Shown here: positions 1-5,179 of the stretch, piece by piece
Layout: every line of letters starts with the position of its first letter
How positions within the stretch are numbered: position 1 is the first letter of the stretch
DNA from: Actinomycetota bacterium
GTDB taxonomy: Bacteria > Actinomycetota > Thermoleophilia > Gaiellales > Gaiellaceae
Assembly: GCA_013697465.1 (NCBI GenBank)
Contig: JACCWU010000021.1
Coordinates: 1-5,179 of the forward strand
Direction: 5' to 3'
DNA length: 5,179 bases
Made by a program: the position numbers and the translations under genes
The notes under the pieces: generated by a model
The model's database searches: none
The model's input: the letters and a program-made list of their open reading frames with translations, nothing else
Told to the model about the DNA's origin: nothing

Positions 1-601
1 CTGCGGAGCCGTTTGCTCCGGCCGGCGGCACGTCTGCCACGGAAAGCGCAGAGAGCGGGGAAGACTCGACGCCGAGGAACGAGGACCTCCAGCCTCGGGC
101 CGTTCGGAGGGAGTCATAGCGCCGCTCGTCGCCGACGACGGCGCCGGCGACTCTCGAGATCCCCCAGCTGGAGACATCCAGGGCGAGCGCCTCCAGATCG
201 GCCGGGGTCAGCGTGGGGTCGCCGTAGCCGACGAGGTGGAGATCGCCTTTCCACGTCCTTCCGGAGAGCTCACCCGACCCGCGCACCTCGGTGCGGAACC
301 GGAACGCTGGGCCGAGCAGGCGCAGGGCGCCGAACGCCACAGCCAGCTTCTCCGCAGAAGCCGGGGCGAGCGAAAGAGAGGCGTTGTGCTGGAAGACCAC
401 CTGCCCCGTCTGCAGGTCGACCGCGATCGCACCGGTTCGGGACGGATCGACGTCGCGCGAGGCGAGTGCCTTTCCGAGCGCGCCGGACGTGGGCGCGGCA
501 CCTACGCGTGCGGGTCCGTCTGCCCGTGCAGCCGTCGAAGTAGCCGTAGCAAGCGCAAGGGCGCATACGACAAGCCCGGCGACGAGGGAAAGCCGGAGCA
601 C
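1..601 (-). CDS. dacB: D-alanyl-D-alanine carboxypeptidase/endopeptidase, PBP4 (DacB, peptidase S13) family, partial (3' end beyond left edge)
   Basis: The first 200 codons of a penicillin-binding protein that, by family, trims the terminal D-Ala of peptidoglycan stem peptides or cuts D,D-crosslinks outside the membrane. Translation from GTG at 601 gives a signal peptide (about residues 1-28, hydrophobic core LVAGLVVCALALA, ending near AARA). The S13 active-site motif follows: PASAEKL, with S82 as predicted nucleophile and K85 as the SxxK lysine. Further family blocks are GDLHLVGYGDPTL (119-131) and VVGDERRYDSLRTARGW (155-171). The SxN and KTG motifs would lie beyond the left edge, so catalytic completeness cannot be judged. 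The in-frame TAG at 611-613 and the lack of any closer ATG or GTG fix the start. It lies 32 bases behind the 3D-domain gene on the same strand, so the two probably form an operon, although a TAGACT hexamer also precedes this start. The family call is firm; the choice between carboxypeptidase and endopeptidase is open. Confidence 0.9.
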   Translation of the reverse strand, partial: MLRLSLVAGLVVCALALATATSTAARADGPARVGAAPTSGALGKALASRDVDPSRTGAIAVDLQTGQVVFQHNASLSLAPASAEKLAVAFGALRLLGPAFRFRTEVRGSGELSGRTWKGDLHLVGYGDPTLTPADLEALALDVSSWGISRVAGAVVGDERRYDSLRTARGWRSSFLGVESSPLSALSVADVPPAGANGSA

Positions 602-607
602 GCCCTC

Positions 608-613
608 AGTCTA
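608..613 (-). promoter_or_regulatory. Possible -10 element (TAGACT) before the dacB-like gene
   Basis: TAGACT on the minus strand ends 6 bases before the GTG at 601, which would give a leaderless message. GAGGG, partly purine-rich, lies directly before the start and could instead serve as a poor, very close ribosome binding site in a transcript shared with the 3D-domain gene. No convincing -35 box is seen. The TAG is also the in-frame stop upstream of the start. Confidence 0.35.
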
Positions 614-633
614 GATTCGGCTTCGGGCGCCCT

Positions 634-1029
634 CTACCGGTAGACGGTGATCGTCACGGTCTTGCGGCCCCAGTTTCGAGCCGCCTTGTCGCTCGGCATC
701 CAGAGATCGATGATCCGGCCCTTGATCGCCACTCCGACATCGGCGGCGATTCCCCGTCCGTACCCCGGGACGAAGAGGCGTGTCCCGAGCGGGATCACCC
801 GCGGGTCGACGGCGACGACGCCCTTTCGCACCGGCAACCCGCTCGCGGTCGATCCCGGGAGGTGATAGGCGACCGCATCCACCTCGAGCCGAGACCCGGT
901 CGCCGTTGTCACGTCGGACACGTCCGCCGGAGCGGTCGACGTTGCGGCCGCAGGACTGGTTGCGAGAGCGACTGTCCCACCGAGGACCGCGACGAGAAGC
1001 AGTCCGTGCTTGCGGGTTCCCCTACCCAC
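634..1029 (-). CDS. Secreted 3D-domain protein (putative MltA-like/Sps-type peptidoglycan enzyme)
   Basis: A 131-residue protein consisting of a signal peptide (about 1-29, core LLLVAVLGGTVALA, cleavage near PAAA-TS) and a single 3D domain (about 48-131). The 3D domain is a small double-psi beta-barrel named for three conserved aspartates. Here they are D75 (VAVDP), D97 (AADVG) and D108 (IIDLW), spaced 22 and 11 residues apart. Other conserved blocks are AYHLPGSTASGLPV (54-67), VIPLGTRLFVPGYG (78-91), AIKG (101-104) and WGRKTVTITVY at the end. In related proteins this fold cleaves glycan strands as a lytic transglycosylase or accompanies such enzymes. Activity here is inferred. The usual DTGG around the second aspartate reads DVGV (97-100). 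Start: GTG at 1029, with an in-frame TAG 15 bases upstream and no alternative nearby. It is the first gene of a likely two-gene unit with the dacB-like gene and is divergent from the NlpC/P60 gene. Confidence 0.88.
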   Translation of the reverse strand: MGRGTRKHGLLLVAVLGGTVALATSPAAATSTAPADVSDVTTATGSRLEVDAVAYHLPGSTASGLPVRKGVVAVDPRVIPLGTRLFVPGYGRGIAADVGVAIKGRIIDLWMPSDKAARNWGRKTVTITVYR

Positions 1030-1038
1030 GAAGCGTCG

Positions 1039-1044
1039 ACCCTA
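1039..1044 (-). promoter_or_regulatory. Putative -10 element (TAGGGT) of the 3D-domain gene
   Basis: TAGGGT on the minus strand ends 9 bases before the GTG at 1029, placing transcription start within about 3 bases of the start codon. No recognisable TTGACA-like -35 box lies 16-18 bases further upstream, and no separate Shine-Dalgarno sequence is present other than the AGGG inside the hexamer itself. It shares the 130-base divergent intergenic region 1030-1159 with the promoter of the NlpC/P60 gene. Confidence 0.45.
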
Positions 1045-1121
1045 ACACACCCTGGTTTCAGGCGGAGTTTTGGACGCTTACGAACATGCCTCTTTTGCAG
1101 TGATTTTGGCTCTGTTGTCGG

Positions 1122-1150
1122 TTGCAGGCGTCCGCATAGGCTGCTAGTGT
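1122..1150 (+). promoter_or_regulatory. Putative sigma-70-type promoter of the NlpC/P60 gene
   Basis: TTGCAG (1122-1127) as -35 and TAGTGT (1145-1150) as -10 are separated by 17 bases, the optimal spacer for a housekeeping sigma factor. The -10 ends 9 bases before the GTG at 1160, so the message would be leaderless or carry only 2-3 leader bases. An overlapping alternative, TTGTCG (1115-1120) with TAGGCT (1137-1142), has a 16-base spacer. This is the best promoter in the window because both boxes are present. Confidence 0.6.
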
Positions 1151-1159
1151 CCCCGCCTT

Positions 1160-2341
1160 GTGACGGGCAGGGCCGCCACCGGTGGGCCTGTTCGGGGTCG
1201 AACCCGTGGGCGTTCGACCACCGGATGGGCGCCGATAGTCCTGGTTGTCGCGGCACTCGCCGCGGGGCTGCTGCTTGCCGTCGGACCGGCGTCGGGCCAG
1301 ACGATTACGTCGAAGCGGGCGCAGGCGGAGGCCATCATGGCCGAGGTTCAGCAGCTCGACGCGGATCTCGCGGGCACGATCGAGGCATGGAACGGCGCAA
1401 AGATCGAGCTCGACAAGATCGACGTCGACCTCGAAGTCAACGCCCGCCACCTCGTCACGGCGAAGAAGAGCCTCGTCGTCGCCCAGGACAGAATCTCGCA
1501 GCGGCTCCGCGACCTCTACGTCAACGGTGACGGCGACTCCACCCTCGAGGTCTTGCTCGGCGCCCACAGCCTCGACGACGTCATCGCCAGGCTCGATGCC
1601 ATCGAGCGCGTCTCGCACCAGGACGCGAAGGTGCTCGCCGCGGTCAAGCGTTTCCGCAAGGAGGTGGAGACGCGCCGCGCGAACCTGCAGAAGGCGCGGA
1701 CGTCGCAGGCCGCGATCGTGGCCGAGCGAGCCGAGCAGAAGAGCTACATCGAGTCTCGCCTCTCCGAGCGAGAGCAGCTGCTCGCCTCCGTCAAGGACGA
1801 GATCGCGCGTCTGCAGGCGGAGGAGCGCGCGCGGCAGGTGCGGCTCGCCGCCGAGGCTCGAGCGCGGCTCCAGGCGCAGCAGCTCGCGGCTCTCCAGGCT
1901 CAGGCCGAGGAGGACGCGGCGGTGGCATCGTCTGTCTACGTGCCGGAGGCCGTTATCCCCGTTGCCGCGCCGCCCGACGGGAGCAGGGCGTCTCAGGTGA
2001 TTGCCATCTCGATGGAGTACCTCGGCATTCCGTACGTCTGGGGCGGGTCGAGCCCGTCCACCGGCTTCGACTGCTCGGGTCTAACCACGTACGTGTTCGC
2101 GCAGATCGGCGTCTCGCTTCCGCACCACGCAGCGTCGCAGTACAACTACGGCGTTCCGGTCTCGCGTGAGGACTTGCAGCCGGCCGACCTCGTGTTCTTC
2201 AACGGTCTCGGCCACATGGGCATGTACATCGGGGGCGGTCAGTTCATCCACGCTCCCCACACCGGCGACGTCGTCAAGATCTCGAGCATCTACGACAGCT
2301 GGTACGCGTCGACCTGGGTTGGCGCTCGCCGAGTCCTGTAG
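1160..2341 (+). CDS. Secreted NlpC/P60 peptidoglycan endopeptidase with N-terminal coiled coil
   Basis: A 393-residue predicted cell-wall hydrolase that cuts stem peptides, typically between D-Glu and the diamino acid. Layout: an Arg-rich N-terminus (R12, R14, R16, R18); a hydrophobic signal segment (about 25-41) with likely cleavage near PASG-Q47; a long Ala/Glu/Arg/Lys-rich coiled coil (about 52-255) interrupted by a non-helical stretch near DLYVNGDGDSTLEVLLG (118-134); a Val/Pro/Ala linker (256-275); and the NlpC/P60 domain (276-393). Predicted catalytic residues are C305 (FDCSGL), H352 (GHMGMYIGGG) and H364 (FIHAPH). The coiled coil with its LEVLLGAHSLDDVIARLDAIERV block resembles PcsB/CwlO/RipC-type hydrolases, whose coiled coils dock with FtsEX; that partner is inferred and is not in the window. 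GTG at 1160 is chosen because an in-frame TAG lies at 1145 and no other in-frame ATG or GTG occurs before M60, which would remove the signal peptide. It is monocistronic, since the next gene converges on it. Confidence 0.93.
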   Translation: MTGRAATGGPVRGRTRGRSTTGWAPIVLVVAALAAGLLLAVGPASGQTITSKRAQAEAIMAEVQQLDADLAGTIEAWNGAKIELDKIDVDLEVNARHLVTAKKSLVVAQDRISQRLRDLYVNGDGDSTLEVLLGAHSLDDVIARLDAIERVSHQDAKVLAAVKRFRKEVETRRANLQKARTSQAAIVAERAEQKSYIESRLSEREQLLASVKDEIARLQAEERARQVRLAAEARARLQAQQLAALQAQAEEDAAVASSVYVPEAVIPVAAPPDGSRASQVIAISMEYLGIPYVWGGSSPSTGFDCSGLTTYVFAQIGVSLPHHAASQYNYGVPVSREDLQPADLVFFNGLGHMGMYIGGGQFIHAPHTGDVVKISSIYDSWYASTWVGARRVL

Positions 2342-2364
2342 AGCGTCGAGGTAAGGGAGCGTCG
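2341..2364. repeat. Short direct repeat at the convergent gene junction
   Basis: GAGCGTCG occurs at 2341-2348 and again at 2357-2364, a 16-base period that begins on the last base of the NlpC/P60 stop codon. The 50-base convergent spacer (2342-2391) otherwise shows no strong hairpin with a T-run, so no intrinsic terminator is called for either gene. The repeat may be chance in GC-rich DNA. Confidence 0.3.
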
Positions 2365-2391
2365 TGGCCGCGAACCCGGTCACGGTGAGGA

Positions 2392-4191
2392 CTACGCGTA
2401 CAGGTCTTCGATCTCGTCTGCGAAGTGCTCGATCACGGCGCGCCGCCGGAGCTTGAGCGTCGGCGTGACCTCACCGTGCTCCATCGTGAAGTCGCGCGGA
2501 AGAAGAGCGAAGCGCTTGACCTGCTCGTAGCGCGACCGCTCGCGGTTCGTCTCGTCGACGACGCCTTGGACGAGCTGACGCACCCGCTCGTCTCCGACGA
2601 GCGATGACATGTCGGCGCCGAGCTCGTGCTCCTCCGCCCAGCGACCGATCTCCGCCTCGTCGAGCGTGATGAGCGCCGCCACGTACGGACGGCGGTCCCC
2701 CACGACGAGCGCCTGTGACACGTACCTCGAGGTCTTCAGGTCGTTCTCGATGTTCTGGGGCGCGACGTTCTTCCCGCCGGCCGTGACGAGGATGTCCTTC
2801 TTGCGGTCGGTGATCGTGATGAACCCGTCCGCGTCGATCTCGCCGATGTCGCCCGTGCGAAGCCACCCGTCCGGTGTCAACACGGCAGCGGTCGCCTCGG
2901 GTTCCTTGAAGTATCCCTGGAAGACGGTCTCGCTCCGGACGAGAAGCTCACCGTCGTCGTCTACCCTGACCTCGAACCCGGGCAGCGCGGGGCCTACCGT
3001 GCCGAACCGGTAGCGATCGGGCCGGTTCGTGCTGGCCGCCGTCGTGCACTCCGTCAACCCATAGCCCTCGAGGATGCGTATCCCGACGGCGTCGAAGAAC
3101 TCGGCGATCTCTTTGGCCAGCGGCGCTCCGCCGGAGATCGGGATGCGCAAGCGTCCGCCCAGCCGCTTCTTTACCTTCGAGAAGACGAGACGGTCGGCGA
3201 GCCGGTGTCGCATTGCGAGCCCTCGCGGAATGGGCTTCCCTTCACCCTCGAGGCGGCTGATCTCGCGCCCGATCGGGAGCGCCCAGTCGATGAGGCGCCG
3301 CTTGATTCCGGTCGCATCCTCGAAGCGTGCCTGGACGGCTGCGTACACCTTCTCGTACACGCGGGGAACGCTCGGCAAGACGCTAGGCCGAACTTGCAGC
3401 ATCGCCTCGGCAACCCGGAGCGGGTCTGCGAGAAAGGCGATCGGGAAGCCGACGTACGCCCCGGTCAGGAGCATCAGCCGCCCGAAGTTGTGAGCGAGGG
3501 GAAGGTAGAGGAGCATCGAGTCGTCCACCCGGTAATGGTCGTCCATCTCGTCCACGACGCTGACCATCGCGTAGTAGTTGCGGTGGCTGATCATGCAGCC
3601 CTTCGGCGGCCCGGTCGTCCCCGAGGTGTAGATGATCGTGAAGAGGTCCTCTTCCCCGATCGCGGCCGACGCGCCGTCGAGCGCCGCCGGGTTTGCTTCG
3701 GCGAAGTCGCGGCCGTGGGTCGCGAGGCCTGCGAGGTCGTGGAACGTGAGCACGTGCTCGAGCTTCGGCAGCTCCTCCGAGACCGCTTCGACCTTGGCGA
3801 GTTGTGCAGCGTCCTCGCAGACGATGCCGACCGCCTCCGAGTGCTCGAGGAGGTAACCGACGTCCCGCGAGGCGCTGTTCGCATAGACGGGGATCCCGAC
3901 CGCGCCGATGTGGGCGAGCGCGAAGTCCAGGAGTGCCCACTCCAAGGAGTTCTGGGCGAGGAGGGCGAACGCGTCACCTTTGCCCACACCTCGGGCGAGA
4001 AGGCCGTTGGCGTAGGCGTGCACGAGCTCGTCCGCCTCCGGCCAGGAGACCTCTCGCCAGCCCCCCTCGTGCTCGACGAGGTACGCCGGCGTCGTGCGCT
4101 CGGCAGCGACCGCGTCGCGCCAAAGGCGCGCGATCGTGCGCCGACCGCTGGACGGAGCTGTCTTCGGGCCCGCAGAGGCGGTTTCGGTCAC
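2392..4191 (-). CDS. AMP-forming long-chain acyl-CoA synthetase (fatty acid-CoA ligase)
   Basis: A 599-residue ANL-superfamily enzyme that activates a fatty acid with ATP to acyl-AMP and transfers it to coenzyme A, in the cytoplasm or at the inner membrane face. Visible motifs: the P-loop YTSGTTGPPKG (188-198); LPLAHNFGR (230-238); PSVPRVYEKV (273-282), typical of long-chain synthetases; SGGAPL (353-358); the adenine-binding EGYGLTE (375-381); GWLRTGDIG (442-450) with D448 for ribose binding; the hinge block DRKKDILVTAGGKNVAP (462-478); and a C-terminal TPTLKLRR with K580 as the likely adenylation lysine. The TPTLK form and the ~600-residue length fit the long-chain (COG1022/FadD15-like) branch more than E. 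coli FadD. The chain length used cannot be read from sequence. GTG at 4191 is the most upstream usable start; AGG lies only 4 bases before it. The gene stands alone, converging on the NlpC/P60 gene and divergent from ku, with no beta-oxidation genes nearby. Confidence 0.94.
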   Translation of the reverse strand: MTETASAGPKTAPSSGRRTIARLWRDAVAAERTTPAYLVEHEGGWREVSWPEADELVHAYANGLLARGVGKGDAFALLAQNSLEWALLDFALAHIGAVGIPVYANSASRDVGYLLEHSEAVGIVCEDAAQLAKVEAVSEELPKLEHVLTFHDLAGLATHGRDFAEANPAALDGASAAIGEEDLFTIIYTSGTTGPPKGCMISHRNYYAMVSVVDEMDDHYRVDDSMLLYLPLAHNFGRLMLLTGAYVGFPIAFLADPLRVAEAMLQVRPSVLPSVPRVYEKVYAAVQARFEDATGIKRRLIDWALPIGREISRLEGEGKPIPRGLAMRHRLADRLVFSKVKKRLGGRLRIPISGGAPLAKEIAEFFDAVGIRILEGYGLTECTTAASTNRPDRYRFGTVGPALPGFEVRVDDDGELLVRSETVFQGYFKEPEATAAVLTPDGWLRTGDIGEIDADGFITITDRKKDILVTAGGKNVAPQNIENDLKTSRYVSQALVVGDRRPYVAALITLDEAEIGRWAEEHELGADMSSLVGDERVRQLVQGVVDETNRERSRYEQVKRFALLPRDFTMEHGEVTPTLKLRRRAVIEHFADEIEDLYA

Positions 4192-4195
4192 TTGC

Positions 4196-4209
4196 CTGAG
4201 CTTACTCAG
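4196..4209. promoter_or_regulatory. Inverted repeat spanning the acyl-CoA synthetase -10 element; possible operator
   Basis: CTGAG (4196-4200) and CTCAG (4205-4209) form perfect 5-base arms around CTTA. On the minus strand the central TAAGCT (4199-4204) ends 7 bases before the GTG at 4191 and fits a TANNNT -10, predicting a leaderless message. A repressor bound to this repeat would block the promoter directly. No -35 consensus is evident. The repeat is short and could be accidental; the regulator, if any, is unknown. Confidence 0.35.
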
Positions 4210-4248
4210 AGGGTTTGCGTACTGGGTGGCGAAACAGCTTGGTCCCTC

Positions 4249-4254
4249 TAGAGT
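4249..4254 (+). promoter_or_regulatory. Putative -10 element (TAGAGT) of ku
   Basis: TAGAGT ends 9 bases before the ATG at 4264, so the transcript would have at most a few leader bases. The bases between (TATCGACTC) contain no Shine-Dalgarno sequence. The hexamer overlaps an 8-base palindrome, CTCTAGAG (4246-4253). No good -35 box is visible 16-18 bases upstream, so an alternative sigma factor or an activator is possible. Confidence 0.4.
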
Positions 4255-4263
4255 TATCGACTC

Positions 4264-5127
4264 ATGCGCACATCCTGGAACGGTTCACTCAGCTTCGGCC
4301 TCGTGTCGATCCCCGTCGGCCTCGCGCCGGCGACCAAGCCCGCCGCGCGCCAGTCCGACGTCTCCTTTCGGCTCCTGCATCGCGAGTGCGGTACGCCCAT
4401 CAAGCAGAAGCGCTGGTGCCCGAAGCACGACCGGGAGGTCACTCAAGACGAGATCGTCCGCGGCTATGAGGTGACCAAGGGGCAGTTCCTGATCGTAGAG
4501 GACGCCGATCTGGAGGCGATCGAGCGCCAAGACGATTCCCGCTCGATCGAGATCACGCGCTTCGTCCAGGGGGACACGGTCGATCCGATCTTCTTCGATC
4601 GCACGTACTTCCTCGTTCCCGAGTCCGGTGCGGCGCAGCGGCGGCCCTACGTTCTGCTGCTGGAGGCGATGCGCAAGACCGGAACCGCGGCCCTTGGCCG
4701 GTTCGTCCGCGCCGGCAGAGAAAGCCTGTGCCTCGTGCGGGCACGAGACGACGCCCTCGTCCTCGAGACGCTGTTCTTGGCAGAGGACGTCCACTCGCAG
4801 GCGGAGATCTCCGAGGCGATCGAGGGCACGGAGGTCAAGGAGTCCGAGCTGGACCTCGCCCGCCAGGTGATCGAGAGCCTCGCGGGCGACTTCGAGCCGA
4901 CGGAGCTCGCGAGCGAATACCGCCGCGACCTCCGCGCGCTCCTCGAGGCGAAGACCCGTGGAGAGGAGATCGCGATACCGGAGCCCGTCGCCGAAGCACC
5001 GGCAATCGACCTCATGGAGGCGCTCAAGGCGAGCGTCGCGGCCGTAAAGCGAAGTGGCAAGGAGAAGGGGCCCTCGAAGAGCAAGGCGGCCGGCGGCTCG
5101 AAGTCACGCAGTCGCGCGCGCTCGTAG
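4264..5127 (+). CDS. ku: Non-homologous end-joining protein Ku
   Basis: A 287-residue bacterial Ku. The homodimer forms a ring on double-strand DNA ends and recruits the ligase LigD. The Ku signature opens the protein (WNGSLSFGLVSIPVGL, 5-20), followed by SFRLLHRECGTPIKQKRWCP (34-53), DEIVRGYEVTKGQFLIVEDADLE (62-84), the FFDRTYFLVPE strand region (110-120), YVLLLEAMRKTGTAALGRFV (129-148), and the helical block SEYRRDLRALLEAK (217-230). The short C-terminal segment DLMEALKASV (249-258), conserved in bacterial Ku and implicated in LigD contact, precedes a Lys/Arg/Ser tail (262-287), as in actinobacterial Ku proteins whose basic tails bind DNA. Residues H39, C42, C52 and H55 could form the metal site proposed for the Ku bridge region. 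ATG at 4264 is supported by the immediate signature and by an in-frame TAG at 4249. No LigD gene is seen; only 52 bases follow. It is divergent from the acyl-CoA synthetase gene across 72 bases, with no functional link evident. Confidence 0.95.
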   Translation: MRTSWNGSLSFGLVSIPVGLAPATKPAARQSDVSFRLLHRECGTPIKQKRWCPKHDREVTQDEIVRGYEVTKGQFLIVEDADLEAIERQDDSRSIEITRFVQGDTVDPIFFDRTYFLVPESGAAQRRPYVLLLEAMRKTGTAALGRFVRAGRESLCLVRARDDALVLETLFLAEDVHSQAEISEAIEGTEVKESELDLARQVIESLAGDFEPTELASEYRRDLRALLEAKTRGEEIAIPEPVAEAPAIDLMEALKASVAAVKRSGKEKGPSKSKAAGGSKSRSRARS

Positions 5128-5179
5128 GGCGCTCGCAGCTACAAGACGCTCGATGTGAAATCGCTGCGGCCCGGCTGCG
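5128..5179. other. Sequence after ku to the window edge; possible beginning of another gene
   Basis: These 52 bases hold no clear terminator or promoter. Two readings remain open: a plus-strand GTG at 5155 begins VKSLRPGC and runs off the edge, or a minus-strand frame entering from the right ends at TAG 5139-5141 (QPGRSDFTSSVL). Neither is long enough to support a gene call. Confidence 0.2.

Noticed and set aside
13..543. A 176-codon plus-strand open frame and a 135-codon frame at 236-643
   Set aside because: Both are antisense to the dacB-like gene; the translations are Arg/Pro/Ser-rich or unlike known proteins, while the minus strand shows S13 motifs.
1030..1159. A c-di-AMP (ydaO-type) riboswitch, which often precedes actinobacterial NlpC/P60 or Rpf genes
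   Set aside because: The intergenic region is only 130 bases, shorter than the usual element, and the best promoter places transcription start within a few bases of the GTG, leaving no room for a leader RNA.
862..1530. A 222-codon plus-strand frame across the divergent intergenic region
   Set aside because: It overlaps the 3D-domain gene and the start of the NlpC/P60 gene in other frames and yields an Arg-rich product without domains.
1058..1618. A 186-codon minus-strand frame
   Set aside because: It is antisense to the coiled-coil part of the NlpC/P60 gene, and its acidic, low-complexity product mirrors the codons of the true gene.
3205..4251. A 348-codon open frame on the plus strand
   Set aside because: It is antisense to the acyl-CoA synthetase, which has every ANL motif in order. 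The translated product lacks recognisable domains and has the Arg/Val/Glu-rich composition expected of a GC-rich shadow frame.
2392..5127. A functional system linking the acyl-CoA synthetase and Ku
   Set aside because: They are divergently transcribed with separate -10 elements, and their families act in unrelated processes; adjacency alone does not support a joint role.
1..5179. CRISPR arrays, insertion sequences, tRNA or rRNA genes, phage genes
   Set aside because: No regularly spaced repeats, terminal inverted repeats, transposase motifs or recognisable RNA gene sequences were found; nearly all the window is accounted for by the five genes.

Overview
The window is about two-thirds G+C and carries five protein-coding genes packed with short gaps. 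Four of the five start with GTG. The Ku sequence (N-terminus MRTSWNGSLSFGLV, with a basic tail), the PBP4-type and 3D-domain cell-wall proteins, and the TANNNT-type -10 elements just upstream of the starts all suggest a high-GC actinobacterium. A Thermoleophilia-like soil lineage is my best guess, but this is inferred from sequence style and not from a search.

Left third (1-2341), cell-wall remodelling. On the minus strand a secreted 3D-domain protein (634-1029) is followed after 32 bases by a PBP4/DacB-family D-alanyl-D-alanine carboxypeptidase that runs off the left edge (start at 601). A 130-base divergent intergenic region (1030-1159) separates this pair from a plus-strand secreted NlpC/P60 endopeptidase with a long coiled coil (1160-2341). 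The three proteins are all predicted to be exported and to act on peptidoglycan: on the glycan strand or as a 3D-fold enzyme, on the terminal D-Ala or peptide crosslink, and on the stem peptide.

Middle (2392-4191), lipid metabolism. A minus-strand 599-residue AMP-forming long-chain acyl-CoA synthetase converges on the NlpC/P60 gene, 50 bases away. No clear terminator is visible between them.

Right (4264-5127), DNA repair. A plus-strand bacterial Ku protein for non-homologous end joining is divergent from the acyl-CoA synthetase across a 72-base gap. No ligase D gene is visible; only 52 bases follow Ku before the edge.

The most notable non-coding pattern is that all five starts have a TANNNT hexamer ending only 6-9 bases upstream and mostly lack a good Shine-Dalgarno sequence. 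This is what leaderless or almost leaderless transcription would look like. I found no mobile element, CRISPR array, RNA gene or clearly new multi-gene system. The gene content is ordinary for an actinobacterial chromosome.
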